A stretch of DNA of 7,092 nucleotides from Desulfohalobiaceae bacterium (GTDB lineage: Bacteria; Desulfobacterota; Desulfovibrionia; Desulfovibrionales; Desulfothermaceae): the NCBI GenBank assembly GCA_021737115.1, contig JAIPER010000186.1, forward strand, positions 1 through 7,092. Direction: 5' to 3'. How positions within the stretch are numbered: position 1 is the first letter of the stretch; every line of letters starts with the position of its first letter. Of the stretch, positions 1 to 5,526 are shown in pieces. The translations under genes and the position numbers were made by a program. Below the pieces are notes generated by a model that saw nothing but the letters and a program-made list of their open reading frames with translations, did no database searches and had not been told where the DNA came from.

Positions 1-2
1 CC

Positions 3-149
3 AACATCACCGGGGCCAAAGGGCTGGGGGAGCCGGTGACGGTCCCCACGGCCGCGGCCATCGCCAATGCGGTGTACAATGCCGTAGGGGTAAGGGTGAC
101 TGAAACACCGATCAACCCTGCGTTTTTACTGGAAAAGATAAATAAATGA
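3..149 (+). CDS. Molybdopterin-binding subunit of a xanthine dehydrogenase/aldehyde oxidoreductase-type enzyme, C-terminal end (partial)
   Basis: The first 48 codons are open in one frame and end in TGA at 147-149; the gene starts outside the window. The visible peptide contains GAKGLGEPVTVPTAAAIANA, the C-terminal signature of the large subunit of molybdenum hydroxylases (xanthine dehydrogenase, aldehyde oxidoreductase, CoxL and HcrA relatives). In that family the Glu of the G-x-GEP motif (here encoded at 30-32) is the catalytic base beside the molybdenum centre. The FAD subunit gene starts 49 bp downstream on the same strand, so the two are almost certainly one operon. The substrate cannot be told from this fragment: purines, aldehydes, aromatic CoA thioesters and N-heterocycles are all possible. 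The 2Fe-2S subunit is not in the window and may lie upstream. Confidence 0.88.
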   Translation, partial: NITGAKGLGEPVTVPTAAAIANAVYNAVGVRVTETPINPAFLLEKINK

Positions 150-198
150 AGATCAAAGACCAAAGGCCTGAATCCTTCTCTAAACAAGGAGCGAAGCC

Positions 199-1179
199 AT
201 GATGCCAGCATTTAGTTATATCCGGCCCAATAATCTGGATGAGGCCGTGTCGTCTCTGGAAGGCAGGGAGTCCTTTGTCATGGCCGGTGGCAGTGATCTC
301 CTGGGCTGCCTGCGTGACGAGGTCTTTCAGGCGGACAAGGTGGTCAGCCTGTCCGGTCTGGAAGCGGAGTTTCAGGGGATTGAAAAGACCAAGGAAGGCG
401 GATTGCGCATCGGGGCTCTGACCACGATCACGGAGATCGCCGAGAACCCGGTGGTCAAGTCGGATTACCCCGGTCTGGCCCAGGCCGCATCCGAGGTGGC
501 CAGCCCGCAGCTCAGAAACCAGGGGACCATCGGCGGGAATCTCTGCCAGAAACCCCGTTGCTGGTATTACCGCGGGGATTTCCCCTGCCGGCGCAAAGGC
601 GGGAATCGCTGTTTTGCCATGGGGGGCGAGGACATCTTCCACTGCATCTTCGGCGGGGTGAACTGCCTCATCGTCCATCCCTCGGATCTAGCGCCTGTTC
701 TGGCTGCCTTCGGAGCCAGGGTCAGGATCGCCGGCCCCGCCGGTCGGCGGAGCCTGGGGGTGAGCCGTCTTCATGTCCCGCCGTCTGACGATCCCACCAG
801 GGAGACCTATCTGGACCGGGACGAGATCATCACTGCGGTCGAATTGCCAAGGGCAGGGAGAACCGTCTACAGCAGCTACCGCAAGGTCAGGGCCAGGCGG
901 GCCTGGGACTTTGCCCTGGCCGGAGTGGCCCTGGTCCTGGATTTGGACGGGTCCCGGGTGCGATCGGCCGGGGTCTATCTTTCCGGGGCGGCGCCCGTCC
1001 CCTGGCACTCCAGGGAGGTCGAAGAGGCGATTACAGGCAAAAACCTGGATGGGAACGTTATCGAAAGGGCTGCCGAGGCAGTGGTTTCCGGGGCCAGACC
1101 CCTGAACCAGAACGCTTACAAGTTGCCCCTGTTCAAAGGAATCATGCGGGAGGAACTGGGCAAGGTGAATCCGGCTTGA
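199..1179 (+). CDS. FAD-binding subunit of a molybdenum hydroxylase (CoxM/XdhB/HcrB/YagS family) with a probable [4Fe-4S] loop
   Basis: This 326-residue protein is the medium subunit that carries FAD in xanthine dehydrogenase-type enzymes and passes electrons from the molybdenum and 2Fe-2S centres to the acceptor. It starts with the family's typical FSYIRPNNLDEAV. The FAD-binding loops are MAGGSDLL (about 28-35) and NQGTIGGNLCQ (about 107-117), and HPSDLAPVLAAFGA (160-173) is also family-typical. The C-terminal CO-dehydrogenase-flavoprotein domain covers about 220-320. A cysteine-rich insertion at 116-156 has Cys116, 121, 130, 138, 149 and 156. The spacing of 121, 130, 138 and 156 resembles 4-hydroxybenzoyl-CoA reductase beta and E. 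coli YagS/PaoB, which bind an extra [4Fe-4S] cluster there. The ATG at 199 has AAGGAG at 186-191 (7-nt spacer); a second ATG follows at 202. Membership is clear, the substrate is unknown, and the cluster is inferred. Confidence 0.93.
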   Translation: MMPAFSYIRPNNLDEAVSSLEGRESFVMAGGSDLLGCLRDEVFQADKVVSLSGLEAEFQGIEKTKEGGLRIGALTTITEIAENPVVKSDYPGLAQAASEVASPQLRNQGTIGGNLCQKPRCWYYRGDFPCRRKGGNRCFAMGGEDIFHCIFGGVNCLIVHPSDLAPVLAAFGARVRIAGPAGRRSLGVSRLHVPPSDDPTRETYLDRDEIITAVELPRAGRTVYSSYRKVRARRAWDFALAGVALVLDLDGSRVRSAGVYLSGAAPVPWHSREVEEAITGKNLDGNVIERAAEAVVSGARPLNQNAYKLPLFKGIMREELGKVNPA

Positions 1180-1200
1180 GCCTGAGGTCAAAAATAATTT

Positions 1201-1235
1201 TACTAATTTTAGCTTACGGGAAAGAACTCGGAACT
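1201..1235 (+). repeat. Diverged dispersed repeat, copy A (upstream of the 74-residue gene)
   Basis: These 35 bases match the reverse complement of 3755-3789 at 29 positions by hand alignment. The shared core is GGAAAGA-x-CTC-x-GAACT. Copy A reads in the same direction as the small gene at 1258 and ends 22 bp before it, so it may overlap that gene's promoter or leader. Whether it is an old mobile repeat or a conserved regulatory leader cannot be decided here. Confidence 0.45.
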
Positions 1236-1257
1236 AACGAAATATAGGAGGTCGATG

Positions 1258-1482
1258 ATGAGTTGGATACAGGTGACGCATTTCATGAAAATTGAACGAA
1301 ACAAGGAAAAACTCCAGCAGCTCATTGATGAGAATGTGCAGCATTGGCAGAATGTAGCCCTGGACATAGGGTTGGATCCGGAAAAGAATGTCGCTCTGGA
1401 AGACGACGGCCGAAAAGCCGTCATTTTGATCAGCAAGGACATGGACCTGGCTCTGAGTGAAGAGCCTGGCGAATGGAAATAA
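1258..1482 (+). CDS. Small hypothetical protein (74 aa)
   Basis: I do not recognise this protein family. AGGAGG at 1246-1251 marks a strong ribosome binding site. Two ATG codons lie side by side at 1255 and 1258; the second gives a 6-nt spacer and is preferred, the first only 3 nt. The product is soluble, acidic and charged, with no signal peptide or membrane segment. The N-terminal half (about 12-35, KIERNKEKLQQLIDENVQHW) looks like an amphipathic helix. The second half has a possible strand (KAVILI) and an acidic tail ending in EEPGEWK. It starts 78 bp after the FAD subunit stop and is followed 10 bp later by a strong hairpin, so it is either the last gene of that operon or a single-gene unit. 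The good ribosome site and the terminator right after the stop support a real gene. Confidence 0.65.
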   Translation: MSWIQVTHFMKIERNKEKLQQLIDENVQHWQNVALDIGLDPEKNVALEDDGRKAVILISKDMDLALSEEPGEWK

Positions 1483-1492
1483 ATACGGATAG

Positions 1493-1519
1493 ACAGGACC
1501 GGGGCAGACCCGGTCCTGT
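1493..1519 (+). terminator. Probable intrinsic terminator after the 74-residue gene
   Basis: ACAGGACCGGG (1493-1503) pairs perfectly with CCCGGTCCTGT (1509-1519) across a 5-nt loop. A pyrimidine-rich stretch (TTCTCCTCTT) follows rather than a clean T run. It lies 10 bp after the stop at 1482. The stem is very stable, but the weak U tract means termination efficiency is uncertain. Confidence 0.7.
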
Positions 1520-1529
1520 TCTCCTCTTG

Positions 1530-1600
1530 TCCGTCATTCCGGCGAAGGCCGGAATCCAGTCAGACGATTGGATGAACCAAAAAACTGGATAAGGCCGAGG
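1530..1600. repeat. REP-like palindromic element, decayed copy
   Basis: Positions 1530-1559 are identical over 30 nt to the left half (3971-4000) of the intact element at 3971-4040, including the hairpin ATTCCGGC-GAAG-GCCGGAAT. The right half is almost gone: only CTGGA and a GGCC-like remnant at 1585-1600 are left. Elements of the form CGTCATTCCGGC...GCCGGAATCCAG are widely dispersed in intergenic DNA of many proteobacteria. Confidence 0.75.
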
Positions 1601-1619
1601 GCTATTTTCTTTTTCTTAA

Positions 1620-1764
1620 CCGTGAACCTGGAACTCCCCAATCGATACCGATAGCGATGCCGGCCCCGAGATAAGGCTTTTGGAGTTCTTTCTCCCCTTC
1701 TCCAACCGTGAACTGTGAACCGTGAACCCTCTTAACCTCTTGTCCGTGAACCGTGAACCTGGAA
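1620..1764. repeat. Short tandem repeats: CCGTGAA heptamers and CGATNN hexamers
   Basis: Heptanucleotide units occur in three clusters: CCGTGAA plus CCTGGAA at 1620-1633; CCGTGAA, CTGTGAA, CCGTGAA at 1706-1726; and CCGTGAA, CCGTGAA, CCTGGAA at 1744-1764. Between them, 1643-1672 contains degenerate hexamers CGATAC, CGATAG, CGATGC, CGGCCC, CGAGAT. Together with the preceding terminator and REP remnant this fills the roughly 300-bp gap between the 74-residue gene and the convergent 141-residue gene, and I see no gene in it. Similar short tandem repeats are known from intergenic DNA of some bacteria; no function is evident. Confidence 0.8.
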
Positions 1765-1783
1765 CCTTTTGGGTTGCGACCCT

Positions 1784-2209
1784 TCAGGTTTCCGGAAACT
1801 CGATCGTCAATTTCTCCCCGTCCTCTTTGCTCTTTATCTTGATATCCAACTGAACACTGCTGTCGCGGATACCGAGTGACAGCGGCATCTTGCCTTTGGC
1901 TCCCTCAATGTGGGTGATGTTCCTGATGGTGTTCATGATTTCTTCCCCGACCCTGGATTCCGGAGACGGCAGACCGGACTTGCGATACTCGGCCTGGACC
2001 GTGTACGAGCCGCTCTTGTCCTTTTTCAAGCTGATTTTTTCGGCATTGGCGTTGATGCCGTGCAAGGCGGCCAGGGCCAGCCATTTCAGGGCTGCCTGGG
2101 ATGTGTCCTGATCTCGCGGTATTTCGGACATTTCCTGAAGATAATCGCTGTCCCCGAAACAGTTGATGTGCTCCTGGACCTTAAGATGCAGGTTCCTTTT
2201 GTCTTCCAT
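1784..2209 (-). CDS. Conserved-looking hypothetical protein (141 aa)
   Basis: I cannot assign a function. The ATG at 2209-2207 is preceded by AGGAG (complement of 2216-2220) with a 6-nt spacer, a good ribosome site. The protein is soluble, with no signal peptide or membrane helix. About 1-55 looks helical, with an alanine- and leucine-rich stretch (AALKWLALAALHGINANAEK, about 39-58). The rest is charged and looks beta-rich: SYTVQAEYRKSG, then an HIEGAKGKMPLSLGIRDSS segment, then a lysine/glutamate tail with alternating strands (VQLDIKIKSKEDGEKLTIEF). It lies 72 bp downstream of the histidine kinase on the same strand, so it may be co-transcribed and linked to signalling, but that is inference from position only. 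I have an unverified impression that similar proteins occur in sulfate reducers. Confidence 0.75.
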   Translation of the reverse strand: MEDKRNLHLKVQEHINCFGDSDYLQEMSEIPRDQDTSQAALKWLALAALHGINANAEKISLKKDKSGSYTVQAEYRKSGLPSPESRVGEEIMNTIRNITHIEGAKGKMPLSLGIRDSSVQLDIKIKSKEDGEKLTIEFPET

Positions 2210-2281
2210 AACAAGCTCCTTTACCTGAGGATTTCAAAATTTTGCAGTGACGAAATGGACTGGTGAGTTTCCGGCCAAACA

Positions 2282-3493
2282 CTATCTATCGTTTTCAGCA
2301 GATGAGGAGCCCCGAGAATCATCAGCATCCGGGCCTGTTCCCAGAGCTGCCTTCTCTGCCAGGGGCAAAAGGACCTGGAAGGTACTCCCCTGTTCCACCC
2401 GGCTTTGCACAAGCACGGCACCGTCGGCGGCGCTGACCAGACCCAGCACGGCGGCAAGGCTCAGGCCGCGGCCGGTGAATTTGGTCGTGAAAAAAGGATC
2501 GAAGATCTTGTCCAAATCATCAGGGTCGATCCCGCAGCCTCTGTCAGTGACTTCCAGGCAGGCATACCTGTTCTGATTCGGCCTCCAGTCTATTGGGAAC
2601 CACTTGGCCTGGCCGGGAATGTCCTCTGCGGAAATAGTTTTGGTGGCCACAGTCAAAGGGGGTTTGGGGTCATCAAGGGCTTCATGAGCGTTGCTGATCA
2701 GGCTGAACAGAATAAGCTGCAGATTCTGGACATTGTTTTGAACTAGCGGTCCGGGTTCCCTCAACTCCAACTCCAGGCTCAGGTCAGGGGGCAGGGTTTT
2801 TTTGAACTTCGCCAGGTGATCCGCGCAGACCTTGGACAGATCCAAAAGTTCCATTCCTCCTGGATTCCAGCCGAGGAAGTTCAACAACATCCGACTGATC
2901 TCCGCAGATCGTTTGGCGGCCTGCATGGCCTGGATCAGGTTCTGGGTGATGCCTGAATCAGCTGTTACATCGGACATGGCCAACTCCAGGTTGCCTTGAA
3001 TGACGCTGAGTTGGTTGTTGAAATGGTGGGCGATTGCCCCGGCCATGCGGTTGAGGCTTTCGGATTTTCTGTGCTCATATTGTCTGGCCTGCATTTGTTC
3101 CTTTTCCGCTTCGGCCTGCTTGCGCTGCGTGATGTCGCTGACGATCTTGACCGCAAGCCCGGAGTCGATGGGGTCGATGACAATGTGCCACCACCTGCCG
3201 TCCGGAAATTTGATTTCATTTTCTTCGCGAAGCCCGCTTTGCAGAGCTCTTTGCAGAGGGCATTTTTCAAAAGATTCCAGGTTGCACTGAACAAGGTCAT
3301 AACACTGCCTGCCGATGATCTCCCTGATTGGGATGCGGAGAAAATCAGCCCCACTGGTATTGGTCCGAACGATCCGATAGTCTCGATCGACAAGGCAGAC
3401 CCAGTCAGATATGGCATCGAATGTCTTTTCCCACTGCTGCTTGGCGGCTTCAATGGCGGTTTCGGTCTGTTGATGCTGAGCCGTAAAAAGCAC
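2282..3493 (-). CDS. Soluble PAS-domain sensor histidine kinase
   Basis: From the chosen start this is a 403-residue two-component sensor kinase that would autophosphorylate on His and pass the phosphate to a response regulator. It has an N-terminal helix (about 5-25), a PAS domain (about 22-125, ending in the typical DITQRKQAE), a linker helix, a dimerisation/H box GAIAHHFNNQLSVI (phospho-acceptor most likely His156), and an ATPase domain with N box ISNAHEAL (Asn268), G1 DRGCG (317-321), F box FDPFF (331-335) and G2 GRGLSLAAVLG (341-351). In G2 the usual GLGLA is GLSLA. The PAS has Cys64, 70 and 78 in a CY...C...CP pattern seen in other sensory PAS domains. No membrane segment is visible, so it is cytoplasmic. 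The GTG start at 3493-3491 has GGAGG (complement of 3500-3504) with a 6-nt spacer; an in-frame TTG 54 bp upstream has no such site. No response regulator is adjacent, so it is an orphan here; the signal is unknown. Confidence 0.92.
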   Translation of the reverse strand: MLFTAQHQQTETAIEAAKQQWEKTFDAISDWVCLVDRDYRIVRTNTSGADFLRIPIREIIGRQCYDLVQCNLESFEKCPLQRALQSGLREENEIKFPDGRWWHIVIDPIDSGLAVKIVSDITQRKQAEAEKEQMQARQYEHRKSESLNRMAGAIAHHFNNQLSVIQGNLELAMSDVTADSGITQNLIQAMQAAKRSAEISRMLLNFLGWNPGGMELLDLSKVCADHLAKFKKTLPPDLSLELELREPGPLVQNNVQNLQLILFSLISNAHEALDDPKPPLTVATKTISAEDIPGQAKWFPIDWRPNQNRYACLEVTDRGCGIDPDDLDKIFDPFFTTKFTGRGLSLAAVLGLVSAADGAVLVQSRVEQGSTFQVLLPLAEKAALGTGPDADDSRGSSSAENDR

Positions 3494-3567
3494 TCTTGAC
3501 CTCCGTCTTGTTGTGTTGTGAATTTCCACTTTGACAATGAACAGCAATTTATATGCCAGTCTTTAAA

Positions 3568-3703
3568 ACTACAGCGAAAATTTATGCTCACAAGTCCTTT
3601 TGTGCTGGGATCGCCAGGCTCCAGCCTGGCATTGCGGGCCGCAGGCACGCGCTTGAGGCGTGACTGGCTCTATACAAGATATCATTTGAAGTTTCGCTGT
3701 AGT
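3568..3703. mobile_element. Possible MITE-like element with 12-bp terminal inverted repeats
   Basis: ACTACAGCGAAA (3568-3579) and TTTCGCTGTAGT (3692-3703) are perfect inverted repeats bounding 136 bp. TTAAA flanks both ends (3563-3567 directly, 3705-3709 one base out), which could be a target duplication. The inside is densely self-complementary: CACAA/TTGTG (3589-3593/3600-3604), the perfect palindrome GCCAGGCT-CC-AGCCTGGC (3613-3630) and CACGC/GCGTG (3646-3650/3658-3662). It has no coding capacity and sits 75 bp upstream of the kinase start. A structured RNA or composite palindromic repeat is an alternative. No transposase with matching ends is in the window. Confidence 0.5.
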
Positions 3704-3724
3704 GTTAAAACGTCTGATCTTCAT

Positions 3725-3789
3725 CCAAGTTTAGAACTCATTCCAGTACTCCAAAGTTCAGAGCTCTTTCCAGTGAGCTGAAATTTGTA
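3725..3789. repeat. Imperfect tandem repeat; its second unit is copy B of the dispersed repeat
   Basis: Two units with a period of about 26 bp follow each other, beginning at 3725 (CCAAGTTTAGAACTCATTCC) and 3751 (CCAAAGTTCAGAGCTCTTTC). They share the pattern CCAA-GTT-AGA-CTC-TTCCAGT. The second unit and what follows (3755-3789) match the reverse complement of 1201-1235 at 29 of 35 positions. In the shared orientation copy B reads toward the kinase gene on the minus strand. Function is unknown. Confidence 0.5.
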
Positions 3790-3840
3790 TGAATTTTTGG
3801 ACACTTTAGTGTGACTTATCTGTACCTTGAGGTTTCAGGT

Positions 3841-3876
3841 GTCAGCCCTGCCTCTGGCAGGCCTGACATATAATTA
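3841..3876. repeat. 36-nt palindromic direct repeat, copy 1
   Basis: This stretch is identical over 36 nt to 6410-6445. Its first 27 nt form a hairpin: GTCAGCCCTGCC pairs with GGCAGGCCTGAC around TCT, with one C-C mismatch. A TATAATTA tail follows. Two exact copies in a 7-kb window, both intergenic, point to a dispersed REP-like family. Confidence 0.8.
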
Positions 3877-3970
3877 ATTAATATATTTAAGAATATGGTA
3901 GGGCTGTTGTGTAATTGGGTTGAAGCCCGCAGCCTCCAGTTTGATCAGTAAAGAAACTTTGAGCACCCCT

Positions 3971-4040
3971 TCCGTCATTCCGGCGAAGGCCGGAATCCAG
4001 ACTGAAAAAGCTGGACCCCGGCCTCCGCCGGGGTGACGGA
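3971..4040. repeat. REP-like twin-hairpin element (BIME-like), intact copy
   Basis: Two 30-nt arms (3971-4000 and 4011-4040) in inverted orientation flank a 10-nt spacer. Each arm is itself a hairpin: ATTCCGGC-GAAG-GCCGGAAT on the left and ACCCCGGC-CTCC-GCCGGGGT (read as right-arm halves) on the right. The whole is an imperfect 70-bp palindrome starting TCCGTCA and ending TGACGGA. The arms differ at a handful of positions, mostly compensated within their own hairpins. The left arm has an identical copy at 1530-1559. The element lies between the kinase and the broken phosphoribosyltransferase gene. The gap 3494-4167 otherwise shows only the repeats listed separately and AT-rich DNA around 3866-3895. 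Confidence 0.85.
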
Positions 4041-4167
4041 GAAAGAAAAATCTAGTTTCATATTTGATTTTTACAACAAAGACTGGAGACTCCATGTCTC
4101 AAGGCCCAAATTTCACAAAAAGTTAAGTTGGATCAGTATACAATAGTAAAAGTTGGAGGATCGCGAT

Positions 4168-4651
4168 ATGGAACAAGACAGAGCAAACAGACCACATATG
4201 TTTCGTGACCGGCGGGATGCCGGGCGACAGCTGGGACAAGTCCTGGCCAACAATGTCATGACCACAACCTGCATTGTCCTGGGGCTGCCCAGAGGGGGTG
4301 TGCCGGTGGCTTTTGAAGTAGCGGTGCAACTCGGAGCTCAACTGGATGTCTTTCTTGTCAGAAAGCTCGGGGTGCCGGGACACGAGGAGCTGGCTATGGG
4401 AGCCATCGCCAGCGGCGGCAAGATAGTCTTGAACGAAGAACTGGTGCAGCGCGAGGGACTGAGCCGGCACGAGATTGACAGGGTTTTGCAGTCTGAGAAG
4501 AAAAAACTTGCACAAGGTCATCTGCTTGAAATCCCCCAGGGATTTTCGAGCTGTAGGGCAATGGTACCAAAATTTCTCCCAGACTACGGATGAGGAGGTT
4601 ATACAGCTTCTGGCCGAAGCAAATTCCGGGACAGACGATGAGAACGATTGA
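4168..4651 (+). pseudogene. Broken phosphoribosyltransferase gene (internal deletion plus frameshift)
   Basis: From the ATG at 4168 (GGAGGA at 4155-4160, 7-nt spacer) the product begins like a stand-alone PRTase-domain protein: MFRDRRDAGRQLGQVLAN, then LGLPRGGVPVAFEVA, LDVFLVRKLGVPGHEELAMG and AIASGGKIVLNEELV. After about codon 115 (SEKKKLAQ, near 4515) the frame loses sense and stops at 4591-4593. In the frame read from about 4517 the expected family C-terminus appears: VICLKSPRDFRAVGQWYQNF, SQTTDEEV and QLLAEA, ending at TGA 4649-4651. Intact relatives have roughly 65-75 residues between these parts, including the VDDG-x-ATG PRPP-binding loop. That segment is missing and its loss changed the frame, so no functional transferase can be made. 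The N-terminal reading frame is undamaged and the ribosome site intact, so the loss may be recent. A sequencing or assembly error is the alternative. Confidence 0.85.
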
Positions 4652-4678
4652 GCCCGGTGTGTATCTTGGGAAAAAAGC

Positions 4679-5308
4679 TCAATCCTGCAGTTGCTTGAAC
4701 CCATCCTCGCTGATGGTGGCAAACCTGAACGGCGGACTGGCCAGGGAGGAATCGAGCTTGTTGAGCCGATGCATCTCCTGTTCAATGGTGCTGAGGATAA
4801 ATTCCAGGGTGGCCCCGTCCGCGACCAATTGTCCAAGCGTATATTCGAAACCCATTTGTCTGGGTACGGAAAATGCAGAGGTAATTTCATCGCCGTCGAG
4901 CTGGGGGAGCTTTTTCCTGGCCCAGATCAGATGGAGCTGAAACCGCGATTCCGGAGAATCGCTTATTCCGGCCAGGATGAAGTATATGTGCTGGATGGGA
5001 TCGACCGGCAGGCAGTTGCATTTGCGGCGCATGATCTTTTCATATTCCGTATTGAGAAAGGGCAGGGCCGCAGCGTAAATTTCCGGGATAAGGCTCAACC
5101 CTTCCTGCTTGATGAATTGCGAAAGGTTCTGGCCGGCCTGGACCGCGTCCGCGTCGCCGCCGGCTATGAGGGCCGCCTTCTGTCCCAGGGGAATGAGAGG
5201 ATTGATTGACATTTCCTGCATTTTCCCCTGTTCATCAAAGGCATACCCTTTGCTGTCCGCAGCCAGGGCTAGGCCTCCCCGGGTCTTGGCCACAATGATC
5301 TGGGTCAT
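4679..5308 (-). CDS. Proteasome-like Ntn hydrolase family protein
   Basis: This 209-residue protein resembles the proteasome beta/HslV fold. It begins Met-Thr, so Met removal would expose Thr1 without a propeptide, as in HslV. TQIIVAKTRGGLALAADSKG puts Asp exactly at position 17 (mature numbering), as in proteasome beta subunits. IPLGQKAALIAGGDADAVQA (about 39-58) matches the HslV/beta AGGTADA region. The expected catalytic Lys33 is not visible: the surrounding residues are MQEMSINPLIPLG. The length is somewhat above HslV. ATG at 5308-5306 has AAGGAG (complement of 5315-5320) with a 6-nt spacer. No ATPase partner (HslU, ARC/Mpa) is nearby. It is transcribed away from mutM, and its stop lies 27 bp from the end of the convergent pseudogene. 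The fold call is fairly strong; peptidase activity is unproven. It could belong to a less studied branch such as Anbu/BPH relatives. Confidence 0.78.
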   Translation of the reverse strand: MTQIIVAKTRGGLALAADSKGYAFDEQGKMQEMSINPLIPLGQKAALIAGGDADAVQAGQNLSQFIKQEGLSLIPEIYAAALPFLNTEYEKIMRRKCNCLPVDPIQHIYFILAGISDSPESRFQLHLIWARKKLPQLDGDEITSAFSVPRQMGFEYTLGQLVADGATLEFILSTIEQEMHRLNKLDSSLASPPFRFATISEDGFKQLQD

Positions 5309-5471
5309 TTTTTTCTCCTTTGGGGTTTTGGGTTTGCAACCTGAGAAAGCAAAATATATGCCGCAAAGCGGTGATGGTCTTGTCGAGACATCGCGTCCGA
5401 ATAACGGTCCTCCGAGGAAGAGGTTGGCTGGAGAAATGTCGGAACAGGTGTAGCAAAGTCACAGTTGGCCG

Positions 5472-5493
5472 CACTCTTGAGTGTGACTGTCAC
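5472..5493. promoter_or_regulatory. Two adjacent small palindromes in the divergent intergenic region
   Basis: CACTC-TT-GAGTG (5472-5483) is followed, sharing its last base, by GTGAC-T-GTCAC (5483-5493). They lie 33 bp upstream of the mutM start in the 218-bp region between two divergent genes, where an operator would be expected. Neither matches a regulator site I can name, and short palindromes also arise by chance. Confidence 0.3.
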
Positions 5494-5526
5494 AACAAGA
5501 AACCGAAGAGCACGAGAGGTGAAGCA

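Noticed and set aside
112..678. 188-codon minus-strand open frame
   Set aside because: It lies antisense to the clear molybdopterin and FAD subunit genes and its translation resembles no family.
688..1191. 167-codon minus-strand open frame
   Set aside because: Antisense to the FAD subunit gene; low-complexity proline- and glycine-rich product typical of a shadow frame.
1763..1790. Small hairpin overlapping the stop of the 141-residue gene (AACCT...AGGTT with GGGT/ACCC)
   Set aside because: The run after the stem on the minus strand is AAAA, not T, so it does not look like a terminator for that gene.
2221..2457. 78-codon minus-strand frame past the kinase C-terminus
   Set aside because: It overlaps the kinase end in another frame, shows no receiver-domain motif and has no ribosome site; there is no hint of a frameshifted hybrid kinase.
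2965..3648. Long open frames in other frames of the kinase, both strands
   Set aside because: The kinase frame has all catalytic boxes; the other translations have no motifs.
3518..3781. 87-codon plus-strand open frame in the repeat-rich gap
   Set aside because: It runs through the inverted-repeat element and tandem repeats, lacks a ribosome site and translates palindromic DNA.
3841..4040. Repeats as a possible CRISPR array
   Set aside because: The repeats are of different families, not evenly spaced and without unique spacers of constant length; no cas gene is present.
4112..4144. Possible sigma-70 promoter (TTCACA, TATACA) before the phosphoribosyltransferase remnant
   Set aside because: The spacer is about 19 nt and the -10 match is poor, so it is not worth calling.
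4123..4890. 255-codon minus-strand open frame
   Set aside because: It runs antisense through the phosphoribosyltransferase remnant and overlaps the end of the proteasome-like gene in another frame; the product is unlike any family.
5466..5481. Possible sigma-54 promoter (TGGC...TTGA) before mutM
   Set aside because: The -12 element has GA instead of the nearly invariant GC, and the match is otherwise short.
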